A stretch of 40,033 nt of DNA from the NCBI GenBank assembly GCA_016218815.1, contig JACRCX010000002.1, positions 1 through 40,033 of the forward strand, read 5' to 3'. Below are positions 31,541 through 38,638 of the stretch, in pieces. The position numbers and the translations under genes were made by a program. The stretch is from Deltaproteobacteria bacterium. GTDB lineage: Bacteria; Myxococcota_A; Polyangia; DRWM01; JAAZOP01. Each line of letters begins with the position of its first letter. The stretch's first letter is position 1. Under the pieces are notes generated by a model that saw only the letters and a program-made list of their open reading frames with translations, was not told where the DNA came from and ran no database searches.

Positions 31541-34500
31541 GGGTCCGTGGGTGTCGGATCGTATGTCTGCAGCAGCATGTGTGCGGTGGCGTAGTCCGAA
31601 TCGTGGCAACCGCTGCACGGCAGCCGGGCCGGCTGCGTGAGCCAGCTCCCGCTGGTCGTCCCGTCGGGATGGCAGGCCTCGCAGTTGCGCACGTCCTGCG
31701 GGAAGGTAATCGCCCAGTTGCGCCCCTTGACCGGATCGCCGTTGGCGTAGTTCACGGTCGCAAGCGGGTAGTTGAGGCTCGAGCCGTAGTGGACGGCGTG
31801 GACCCGGCGCGAGATGGGTCGCGCGCCCTGGTAGTTCCCGGCGACGAAGCTGCTCATCCCCGCGACGTACTGCGGCATGTAGTCGTGGCAGTTGCCGCAC
31901 TGGTCCACCGCCGTGTCGTTCAGGACCTTGTTGTGACGGGAGACGTCGACGATGTAGCCCGTACCCTCGGGTCCCTCGTGGCAGGTGCTGCAGTTGCGCG
32001 CGGGCGGCAGCTCCTCGGTGGCGGTCCCGACCTGGAACGTGATTCGCGCCACCGTCGGTGCGACGTAGTTCACCGCCGGCGCGGTCGACGGGCTGGGGCT
32101 CACCCGGCCGTGGTCCGCGAACTCGATGTCGACGACGTAGGTGCCGGACACAAGGTCGTCCACGGGGTCGAGCGCGTAGGTGATGGAGCCGGTGGTCCGG
32201 ACCGCCTTGGGGTCGTTGTTCGCAGGGTCGGTCCGGGCTGCCACGTTGTTCGCGGGCGTCGAGCCGCTCGGCATGTGGATCGCGACGTCGCCGCCGAACA
32301 CCGCGGTGTTGACGGCTCCCGCCTGGAGCTGGAGCCCGAAGACGCGGCCCAGGTTGCGGCTGCGGATGCCGACCCGGCCGCCCTGGCTGAAGGCGATGGC
32401 GCGGGCGCGGAAGCTCGCGTTGGCGTTGAGCCAGGTCACGATCTCGGCGGCCGTCGCCGCCGCCGTGCTGGCGAACGTTCCGGCCGCCGCGCTCGCCACC
32501 GTGACGCTGAACGTTCCGGCGACGGTGTAGTCGCCGCCGCTGGAATCGTAGCGCACGAGGCTCTGGCCCTGATCAACGACGATCCCGAGCGACGCGCCGG
32601 CCGCACTGAGGTCGAACGGGCCCGTCCCGGTGCTGAGCACCTGCGAGCGCGCCGCCGTGGTGAGCACCGGGACGCGGTTGTCGCGCGGCCCGTGGACGAA
32701 CAGGTTGGCGTTGCGGAACAGCCCGTCGCTCGCATCGCACGGCGGAACGGGATCGAGGTCGGACGGAACCGTCGTCCAGCAGCCTTCGGCGGTCGAGTCC
32801 TCGGCCACGGTGGTGTGGTCGATCGGGAGGCCGGTGGCGGGGTCGCGCAACACGAGCGTGACGATCGGGGCTTCGCCGGCCACGTAGTACAGTCCGTTGG
32901 CCGGCGCGGTCATCGTCAGCGCGGCCGTGAACTCGGGAATGTCGCGCGGATCGTGCTCCGCCCAGTCGTGCAAGTCGGTGATCGACAACGCCGTGCCCGA
33001 GGGGCGATGGCAGCCGTCGCACTCGGTGTCGTCGGCATAGGCGCCGCCCGGGTGGTTCGTGCCGCTGGCGAAATCAACGTCGTCGTGGCACGACCCGCAG
33101 GCGGCGCGCGACGGGACGTTCTTCCAGTTGTCGACGTCCGCCCCCGAGCCCTGGTGGCACTTGGTGCAGTTGTCGATGACGGCGGGGTACTCCGCGTCCC
33201 ACCATTCCTTGCGGTTGCCGCTGCTGCCCCAGAAGGCGTAGGTGCCGTTGTCGGCCGACTCGTCGCTGGTCGTGGCCGGGTCGTCCCAGACGAGGCCGTC
33301 GGCGCCGGGGATCGTGGCCAGCTCTCCGCCGGCGTGGATCTTGTGGATCATGACCTTGAGGTCGAGGCTCTCGCCGCCGCGCGGCTCGACGTTGCCCGGC
33401 ACGTGGCAGGTGACGCAGCTCTCCACGGTCACGCGGTCGCTGTGGCCGCGGAACTCGGAACCGTGGCACGCCTGGCAGGCAGCCGTGGTGACGATGCTGC
33501 GCGTGGTGACGGAGCCGGAGCCGTCCGGAACGAAGTCGTAGGTCGCCGTCGCGGTCGGACCGGTGCGGCCGCCCATCATGATCGTCACGCGGTGCGTCAG
33601 GCCGCGCTCGTACGTGACCGGCGTGCCGCCGACGTCGATGGCCGAAATGTTCGTCGCGTAGGCGTAGTGGTACGAACCGTCGTGGTTGTTGGTCAGCGTA
33701 CCCGAGTCCTCCCGGTACCCCTGCCATGCCTCGGTGCCGTCCGGGTTCGGCCAGTCGTGCGTCGCCGAGCCCGTGACCGTGTCCAGACGATAGATGTACG
33801 GCACCCACTTGCTGAAGCTCTCGCCGCCGGAGGCGGGCTCCAGCTTCGCGATGTTCGCCTTGATCGCGGCAATCGTCGTGACCGGAGCGCCGTCGGGATT
33901 CTCGACCGTGAAGTCCACCGTGACCAGGCCCGCCGCGTCCGCCGTGGCGGCGGTGATCGTTGCCGTGGCGATGTACTTCCCGTTCGTCTCCCACGCCGCC
34001 TCCGCCAGGTGTGCGGCGCCGTGGAAGTCCGTCACGCGGACGTTCCCGCCCGTCGCGCCGGGGTCCCCGTCGGCCACCGTCACCGACGTGCCGTCCTCGC
34101 AGGCGATCGTGTGCGTGCCGTCCCCGTTGTCGGTCACCGCGCACGACGTGCCGTCCGTCCCGCTCGTCCCGTCGCTCAGCGTCACGGACGTGCCGTCTTC
34201 GCAGTCGATGTCGTACGTCCCGTCCCCGTTGTCCGTGATGCTGCACGACGTCCCGTCGGTCCCGTCCGTGCCGGCGGTCCCGTCGCTCAGCGTCACGGAC
34301 GTGCCGTCTTCGCAGTCGATGTCGTACGTCCCATCCCCGTTGTCCGTGATGCGGCACGACGTCCCGTCATTGCCGTTCGTCCCCTCGGCGCCGGCCTCGC
34401 CGTTGGACACGACCACGTCCGAACCGTCATCGCATTGGATCGTGTACGTACCGTCGCCGTGGTCGACGACGGTGCAGGAGGAGCCCGCCTCCCCGGCAGG

Positions 34501-34578
34501 TCCGTCGCAGGCGGCCAGCGAAGCCGCGAGCCCGATGGCAAGTGCCCCGAACCCGAACGCCGTCTTGTTTGCCCTCAT
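31498..34578 (-). CDS. Decaheme c-type cytochrome lipoprotein, MtrC/OmcA type
   Basis: Surface lipoprotein of 1026 residues: signal peptide with lipobox (LAASLAAC, Cys24), a stalk at 30-178 of short Gly-x-y runs alternating with Cys-paired modules, then the four-domain plan of MtrC/OmcA. A beta domain (180-360) is followed by five CxxCH (CQACH 368, CVTCH 388, CTKCH 471, CGSCH 494, CDGCH 520), a second beta domain (to about 880), and five more (CSTCH, CGNCH, CEACH, CSGCH and a terminal CPTCH). Such proteins are heme wires that carry electrons to extracellular acceptors. No MtrB-like porin or MtrA is in the window. It follows NrfD by 183 bp and has its own candidate sigma-54 promoter. The coding start is the second of two duplicated ATGs. 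Confidence 0.95.
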   Translation of the reverse strand: MRANKTAFGFGALAIGLAASLAACDGPAGEAGSSCTVVDHGDGTYTIQCDDGSDVVVSNGEAGAEGTNGNDGTSCRITDNGDGTYDIDCEDGTSVTLSDGTAGTDGTDGTSCSITDNGDGTYDIDCEDGTSVTLSDGTSGTDGTSCAVTDNGDGTHTIACEDGTSVTVADGDPGATGGNVRVTDFHGAAHLAEAAWETNGKYIATATITAATADAAGLVTVDFTVENPDGAPVTTIAAIKANIAKLEPASGGESFSKWVPYIYRLDTVTGSATHDWPNPDGTEAWQGYREDSGTLTNNHDGSYHYAYATNISAIDVGGTPVTYERGLTHRVTIMMGGRTGPTATATYDFVPDGSGSVTTRSIVTTAACQACHGSEFRGHSDRVTVESCVTCHVPGNVEPRGGESLDLKVMIHKIHAGGELATIPGADGLVWDDPATTSDESADNGTYAFWGSSGNRKEWWDAEYPAVIDNCTKCHQGSGADVDNWKNVPSRAACGSCHDDVDFASGTNHPGGAYADDTECDGCHRPSGTALSITDLHDWAEHDPRDIPEFTAALTMTAPANGLYYVAGEAPIVTLVLRDPATGLPIDHTTVAEDSTAEGCWTTVPSDLDPVPPCDASDGLFRNANLFVHGPRDNRVPVLTTAARSQVLSTGTGPFDLSAAGASLGIVVDQGQSLVRYDSSGGDYTVAGTFSVTVASAAAGTFASTAAATAAEIVTWLNANASFRARAIAFSQGGRVGIRSRNLGRVFGLQLQAGAVNTAVFGGDVAIHMPSGSTPANNVAARTDPANNDPKAVRTTGSITYALDPVDDLVSGTYVVDIEFADHGRVSPSPSTAPAVNYVAPTVARITFQVGTATEELPPARNCSTCHEGPEGTGYIVDVSRHNKVLNDTAVDQCGNCHDYMPQYVAGMSSFVAGNYQGARPISRRVHAVHYGSSLNYPLATVNYANGDPVKGRNWAITFPQDVRNCEACHPDGTTSGSWLTQPARLPCSGCHDSDYATAHMLLQTYDPTPTDPWNGDERESCPTCH
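34171..34375 (-). repeat. 111-bp in-frame tandem repeat in the decaheme gene
   Basis: Two adjacent, nearly identical units (34171-34281 and 34282 to about 34375) encode 37-residue modules of the form TSC-x-ITDNGDGTYDIDCEDG plus TSVTLSDGT and a Gly-x-y run. More diverged copies flank them (about 34060-34170 and 34405-34475). This is the stalk of the cytochrome. The near identity suggests recent duplication and possible length variation. Confidence 0.85.
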
Positions 34579-34595
34579 GTCCTGTTTGCCCTCAT
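34575..34595 (-). other. Leader mini-ORF from a 17-bp duplication of the start region
   Basis: ATGAGGGCAAACAGGAC is directly followed by ATGAGGGCAAACAAGAC. The first ATG (34595) has the better ribosome site (GGAGGGAG) but reads only MRANRT before a TGA that overlaps the second ATG (34578), which opens the cytochrome frame. Ribosomes would therefore initiate at the leader and restart at the cytochrome. Confidence 0.55.
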
Positions 34596-34635
34596 GTCGA
34601 AACTCCCTCCAAGGAGAATGTCGGTCGACGCGCAT

Positions 34636-34651
34636 TGCAGGTTGCGCGCCA
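34636..34651 (-). promoter_or_regulatory. Candidate sigma-54 promoter of the decaheme gene
   Basis: On the reverse strand TGGCGCGCAACCTGCA matches the -24/-12 consensus (GG and GC ten bases apart), about 41 bp before the leader ATG. Direct (C)TGACA repeats lie 90-130 bp upstream. Inferred from sequence only. Confidence 0.5.
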
Positions 34652-34737
34652 GCGGTCGAGCATATGGGCGACGTCAACGATCTCGCGGCCCGAGTCGAGC
34701 CGCGGGCGGGTCCAGGTGGGAGGAATGCCTGTCGTGC

Positions 34738-34765
34738 TGTCAGGCGCGTCGTGACGGAGTGTCAG
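34738..34765 (-). promoter_or_regulatory. Candidate activator-binding repeats, decaheme promoter
   Basis: Two CTGACA sites on the reverse strand, 22 bp apart (TGTCAG at 34738-34743 and 34760-34765 on the forward strand), lie upstream of the candidate sigma-54 promoter and touch the nrfD stop. The same motif with the same spacing occurs at 38491-38555. Confidence 0.4.
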
Positions 34766-36054
34766 GTCCCCGCGGCCGTCGCCGGCGGAACCGCCTCGGC
34801 CTCGGGCTCGGACGGCGGACGTACCGGCTCGCGCGCGGGATCGGCATCGACGTGGAACCGGCCCAGGGCGATCGGGACGGCGACCTTGAGCATCAGCGTG
34901 AACACCAGGAACCCGACGGCGAAGATCCCGGCCGCGACCCGGATCTCCGTCAACGTCGGCGAGTACGAGTAGATCTCCCCCAGCGTGTCGGGCGTCAGGC
35001 CGGGCAGGATCAGCCCCATCCCCTTCTCGATGTACACGCCGAGGTAGATCGCGGCGCAGCCGAGGTTGAGGGTCACGAAGTTGCGGCGCGTCCGCGGGAT
35101 GATGAACAGGATGAACGCCGTGACGTTCAGCACCACCGCGGCCCACGCGTACGGCTGCAGCGCGTGGTGCCCGCCGACGCCTTCGTACAAATACCGCGTG
35201 TGCAGGAGATGGTGCGTGTCGGAGTAGTACTCCTTGAAGATCTCCGCGCCGTGGAGGAACAGGTTCAGGAACATCGCGTACGCCATCAGCTCCGCGATCT
35301 TCCAGATCGCCTCGTTCCGGATGCGGAACGACGTGAAGCGCCGCAGGAGCTGCAGCACGAAGAGCAGGATCGCCGGGCCCGAGCAGAAGGCCGACGCCAG
35401 GAACTGCGGCGCCAGGATCGACGCGTTCCAGTACGGCCGCGCCGCCAGCCCGTTGTACAGGAACGCCGTCACCGTATGGATGCTGACCGCCATCGGGACG
35501 GAGAGCAGCACGAGAGTCCACACCAGCTTGTGGTTGTAGTCGCGGCGCGCGAACCCGCAGTACACCAGGTGCGTGACGACGACGAAGTTGACGACGAAAT
35601 AGAGGTTCAGCACCAGCACGTCCCAGGCCAGCAGCGACGACGGGAAGTTCAGGATGCCGAAGGGCGGCAGCAGGTGCCAGAAACGGTCGGGACGGCCGAT
35701 GTCGACGAACACGAAGAGCAGACACATGACGATGGCGCTCACCGCCAGCAGCTCGCCGAAGATCGCAATCTCCCGGATGGGACCCCACTTGTAGATGTAC
35801 GCGGGAATCACCAGCACCACCGCGGCTGCCGCGACGCCCACCAGGAACGTGAAGTTCCCGATGTAGAACCCCCACGACACGGGATCCCGCATCGCCGTGA
35901 CCGACAGCCCCGCCTGAAGCTGATCCGCGTACGCCAGCGCGCCGGACGCGACCAGCGCCAGGAGGAAGGCGACCCAGCCCCAGTACAGCGCGTTGCCGCG
36001 CGTCACGACCCGCGCACTGCCCACGAAGAACCTGGCGAAGAGGTGGAAACGCAC
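34762..36054 (-). CDS. nrfD: NrfD-family membrane quinol-interacting subunit
   Basis: Polytopic inner-membrane protein of 430 residues, about ten helices. Family segments include RDPVSWGFYIGNFTFLVGVA, a following PAYIYKWGPIREIAIFGELL, VDIGRPDRFWHLL, WDVLVLNLYF, and the later HGAEIFKEYYS region. NrfD proteins exchange electrons between the quinone pool and a periplasmic Fe-S/cytochrome arm, without cofactors of their own. It starts at GTG 36054, seven bases after the ferredoxin stop. With the ferredoxin and tetraheme cytochrome it forms a complex of the Hmc/Qrc/Cbc kind. A charged Pro/Glu tail extends beyond the last helix. Confidence 0.93.
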   Translation of the reverse strand: MRFHLFARFFVGSARVVTRGNALYWGWVAFLLALVASGALAYADQLQAGLSVTAMRDPVSWGFYIGNFTFLVGVAAAAVVLVIPAYIYKWGPIREIAIFGELLAVSAIVMCLLFVFVDIGRPDRFWHLLPPFGILNFPSSLLAWDVLVLNLYFVVNFVVVTHLVYCGFARRDYNHKLVWTLVLLSVPMAVSIHTVTAFLYNGLAARPYWNASILAPQFLASAFCSGPAILLFVLQLLRRFTSFRIRNEAIWKIAELMAYAMFLNLFLHGAEIFKEYYSDTHHLLHTRYLYEGVGGHHALQPYAWAAVVLNVTAFILFIIPRTRRNFVTLNLGCAAIYLGVYIEKGMGLILPGLTPDTLGEIYSYSPTLTEIRVAAGIFAVGFLVFTLMLKVAVPIALGRFHVDADPAREPVRPPSEPEAEAVPPATAAGT

Positions 36055-36061
36055 GCCCGCC

Positions 36062-36943
36062 TCAGGTCCCGTAGAAGTAGAAGAACTTGGGCATCGTGTT
36101 CAGCTCCTCCTTCAGGATCAGCACCCGCTTGTGCTCGATCACGTAACGGACCTCGCTGTCCGGATCGAGCAGGTTGCCGAACTTCCGCGCCCCCACCGGA
36201 CAAGCCTCCACGCACGCCGGATACCGCCCCTGCCGCGTGCGCTGGATGCAGAACGTGCACTTCTCCACGACCCCCATCGGCCGGGGACGGTTGCCCAGGA
36301 CGTGCAGGTTGGGGTTCAACTCCCCCGCCGGCAGCCCCGGCTCCGCCCAGTTGAAGTGCCGCGCGCCGTACGGACACGCCGCCATGCAGTAGCGGCAGCC
36401 GATGCACCAGTCGTAGTCGACGACCACGATCCCGTCCGGCTCCTGCCACGTCGCCCGCACCGGGCAGACCTTCGTGCACGGCGCGTTGTCGCACTGCTGG
36501 CACTGCACCGGGACGTAGAACCGCCCGTCCTCCGGCACGAACGCCGGGTTGTAGTAGGCGTCCGCGTGCACCAGGTCGATGCCCCGCCGCTTGTCCATCT
36601 GCAACACCTTGATCCAGTGGATCTGCGGAGTACGCGACTGGTTGTTCTCCTTCACGCAGGCGTACACGCACCGCCGGCAGCCGATGCAGCGCGAGAGATC
36701 GAGTGCGTACCCGAAGACGACACCGGGCTGCGCCTCCTGCGCCGACAGCGTCACGTCCTCGCGCCCGAAGCGCGCCCGCGTCTCCGCCTCGAGCCGCGCC
36801 AGCCGGCGCCGCGCCTCGTCCCACGGCAGGTCGCGCAGCCGCTCGCCGACGCACGACGACAGCAGCCCGGTCGCGACGGCCCCGACCGCCGTGCCGGCGA
36901 CCTGGCGGAGGAAGGAACGTCGGTCGGTCGGATCTCCGCTCAT
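36062..36943 (-). CDS. Tat-exported ferredoxin subunit with four [4Fe-4S] sites
   Basis: Protein of 293 residues. The N-terminus carries a twin-arginine signal (TDRRSFLRQVAGTAVGAVA), which fits export of a folded Fe-S protein; LLSSC at its end could be a lipidation site. Cys motifs in order: CIGCRRCVYAC (86-96), CQQCDNAPCTKVCP (148-161), CIGCRYCMAACP (180-191), and CTFCIQRTRQGRYPACVEAC plus P (229-249), the four-cluster pattern of NrfC/HmcB/DsrO/PsrB-like subunits. It transfers electrons between NrfD and the tetraheme cytochrome in the periplasm. ATG 36943 is five bases after the cytochrome stop. No molybdopterin catalytic subunit is present. Confidence 0.93.
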   Translation of the reverse strand: MSGDPTDRRSFLRQVAGTAVGAVATGLLSSCVGERLRDLPWDEARRRLARLEAETRARFGREDVTLSAQEAQPGVVFGYALDLSRCIGCRRCVYACVKENNQSRTPQIHWIKVLQMDKRRGIDLVHADAYYNPAFVPEDGRFYVPVQCQQCDNAPCTKVCPVRATWQEPDGIVVVDYDWCIGCRYCMAACPYGARHFNWAEPGLPAGELNPNLHVLGNRPRPMGVVEKCTFCIQRTRQGRYPACVEACPVGARKFGNLLDPDSEVRYVIEHKRVLILKEELNTMPKFFYFYGT

Positions 36944-36948
36944 GGACT

Positions 36949-37521
36949 TCACGACCTCCCGGGCCGGACCGGCGGCGGCAGCGGGACAATCGGCTCCCGG
37001 CCCGGCGGATGCTCGCCCTGGAACCCGGGGTGGTACCCGGGCCGGTGCGGATTGTGGCAGTGGGCGCACAGGAGGTACGTCTTGTGCCCGTCCCAGTCTC
37101 CCGAGCGCCGGCCGTGCACCCCCGCTCGCCAGTCCCGGTACTTGTCGCCGTGACACTGCCCGCACAACCGGAAGGACTCCTCGAACGGCACGAGCTCCCC
37201 GCTCGCCAGCCGCAGCCTGTCCCGGTTGTTCGCGTCGTGGCAGTCGAGACACCACCGGTGCTCCTGGTCGTGCTCCAGCACGATCTCCCGGTGGAAGGTC
37301 AGCTCGCGGCGCTTCGTGTTCGGCGGGACCCGGGAGTGGCACTGCGAGCAGGGGAAGATGCCCTCCGTGAACGGCGGCGGCGGCACCTCGATCCGTTCCG
37401 TCGCCGGCGGCAACGAGACCAGCGTCGGGTCCGGGTCCGCCGGACGCTCCGGCGAAAACCAGGGCGGGGTCTCGCCGGCGGTGGAGCAGGACGCGAGGAC
37501 CAGGACGGCGAGGAGGCGCAT
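36949..37521 (-). CDS. Tetraheme c-type cytochrome lipoprotein
   Basis: Periplasmic cytochrome of 190 residues: a short signal peptide with lipobox (MRLLAVLVLASC), then four CxxCH sites, CSQCH (58), CLDCH (91), CGQCH (120) and CAHCH (152), with several extra His for axial ligation (FHREIV, EHDQEHRW, GVHGRR, GHKTY). The last site reads CAHCHNPHRPGYHPGF, typical of NapC/NrfH-related and doubled-CXXCH cytochromes. Flanked by 4-5-bp gaps on both sides within the operon. It is the probable exit of the NrfD-ferredoxin complex toward outer-membrane carriers. Confidence 0.92.
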   Translation of the reverse strand: MRLLAVLVLASCSTAGETPPWFSPERPADPDPTLVSLPPATERIEVPPPPFTEGIFPCSQCHSRVPPNTKRRELTFHREIVLEHDQEHRWCLDCHDANNRDRLRLASGELVPFEESFRLCGQCHGDKYRDWRAGVHGRRSGDWDGHKTYLLCAHCHNPHRPGYHPGFQGEHPPGREPIVPLPPPVRPGRS

Positions 37522-37525
37522 GGCG

Positions 37526-38011
37526 TCAACCCAGCCGCGTATCCAGCGTCCGCTGCAGCTCCCGCAGCCACATCGCCTGGGTCTGCTGGGCCCGGTGCCC
37601 GAGCAGCTCGACCAGGTTCAGCAGGACGACGATCCCCGCCGCCGGGTCGAGCACGATCTGGGCCCGCAGCTCGGTGCCCAGGAACGACGTCAGCTCGCTG
37701 TCCTCCAGCGCGTGCGCGGAGAGCGTGTAGCGGTGGGGCGGCGCCAGCGCCGACCAGCCGACCACGCTCCCGGGCCCCTTCTCGTCGACGAGCGCATCCT
37801 GCGGCGTGCCCTGCACGTCGATCGGCATCGTGAAGGCGATCCGGCCCGAACGGACGATGTACAGCGTCAGCGCGTCGTCACCGAGCTGGAACAGACTCGA
37901 CCCGCGCGACAGGCGGACCGGACGGCCCAGCGGCCGGAAGGGCGCGATCTGGGAAGCACTCAGGCCCCGGAACAGCTCGATTCCGGCGCCCGACGATTCG
38001 CCCGCCGCCAC
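37526..38011 (-). CDS. Stand-alone cyclic-nucleotide-binding-domain protein
   Basis: Protein of 161 residues consisting of one Crp/cNMP-binding fold: FRGLSASQIAPFRPLGRPV, RLSRGSSLFQLGDDALTLYI, VRSGRIAFTM, KGPGSVVGWSALAPPHRYTL and SAHALEDSELTSF, then the long C-helix. There is no DNA-binding helix-turn-helix and no signal peptide, so it is a cytosolic sensor without obvious output. The usual R-x-A phosphate-binding Arg position reads YTLSA, so cAMP binding is doubtful. It starts at GTG 38011, one base after the preceding stop, and ends 4 bp before the cytochrome. It may regulate the membrane complex directly; related genes occur in some NrfD/cytochrome operons. Confidence 0.8.
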   Translation of the reverse strand: MAAGESSGAGIELFRGLSASQIAPFRPLGRPVRLSRGSSLFQLGDDALTLYIVRSGRIAFTMPIDVQGTPQDALVDEKGPGSVVGWSALAPPHRYTLSAHALEDSELTSFLGTELRAQIVLDPAAGIVVLLNLVELLGHRAQQTQAMWLRELQRTLDTRLG

Positions 38012-38012
38012 G

Positions 38013-38327
38013 TCAGTTCACCAGCGGCGAGGCCGAACGGCGCCGCAGGTTCTCCGCCGACGGCAAACGCAGGAACCCCTCGACCACCACCTGCTCCGCA
38101 CGGACGTGCCGCTCGAGCCGCCGCAGCGCCGCGTCCGCCGCGATTGGCCTGCGCTCGACGATCACTTCCGGCTTCCCCGCGTGCCCGAAGAACTGCGACG
38201 GGACCGTGTCGGCCGCGGCGTCCGCCGGCTGCGCACGCTGGGGCTCGGGCTCCGGTGCCAGTCCGACGAAGACCGCGAACCCTCCCATCACCACGATCGC
38301 TCCCACCAACGCAACGACTTCGATCAT
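38013..38327 (-). CDS. Small single-pass membrane protein
   Basis: Protein of 104 residues, first gene of the electron-transfer operon. One N-terminal membrane helix (MIEVVALVGAIVVMGGFAVF) is followed by a Pro/Gln/Ala-rich linker and a basic, helical C-terminal part (RPIAADAALRRLERHVRAEQ). The family is not recognised. ATG 38327 has a GGGGAGA ribosome site. Position and one-base gap to the cyclic-nucleotide-binding-domain gene suggest a partner or assembly subunit of the NrfD complex. Confidence 0.7.
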   Translation of the reverse strand: MIEVVALVGAIVVMGGFAVFVGLAPEPEPQRAQPADAAADTVPSQFFGHAGKPEVIVERRPIAADAALRRLERHVRAEQVVVEGFLRLPSAENLRRRSASPLVN

Positions 38328-38377
38328 CTGGTCTCCCCTTTCGCTCGGGCCGCCGGGGCGCCCGCGTCGTGGACAAC

Positions 38378-38393
38378 TGCGGCGACCGTGCCA
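38378..38393 (-). promoter_or_regulatory. Candidate sigma-54 promoter of the electron-transfer operon
   Basis: On the reverse strand TGGCACGGTCGCCGCA has a perfect -24 block (TGGCACG) and GC at -12, about 51 bp before the first gene of the operon. The -12 block CCGC departs from TTGC. Supported by the TGACA repeats farther upstream and by an NtrB-like kinase divergently encoded. Confidence 0.5.
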
Positions 38394-38490
38394 GAGCTCG
38401 CGAATCATCGATCCCCCGGCGGCATCGCTTCCGAATTCGCGAGCGCCGCTTCGTCCGGCGGGCACCGATCCGCCCCCGGCAACTGCCGGA

Positions 38491-38555
38491 TTGACATGCC
38501 CGGACTGACAGGTTGGCCGATCACCGGTTGACAACATTTCTCGAATGAGCTGACA
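38491..38555 (+). promoter_or_regulatory. Four (T/C)TGACA direct repeats in the divergent region
   Basis: TTGACA 38491, CTGACA 38505, TTGACA 38528 and CTGACA 38550; the last three are spaced 23 and 22 bp, about two helical turns. Three are preceded by CCGG. They lie 100-160 bp upstream of the candidate sigma-54 promoter of the reverse operon, where enhancer-binding proteins usually bind. TTGACA 38528 might also be a -35 element for the forward kinase. Apart from these sites the gap 38328-38638 holds nothing I recognise. Confidence 0.45.
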
Positions 38556-38638
38556 GTTGCTGTTTCGGGCGGTGCGGTCCCGGACTTGCAAGGACGCCGC
38601 TCGGGGAGGACCGGAACGACCGGAGCGGGGAAGGTCGG

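Noticed and set aside
31384..36354. Very long open frame on the forward strand opposite the cytochrome and NrfD genes
   Set aside because: High-GC antisense artefact: its translation is low-complexity Arg/Val/Gly/Asp text, while the reverse strand encodes clear heme and membrane proteins.
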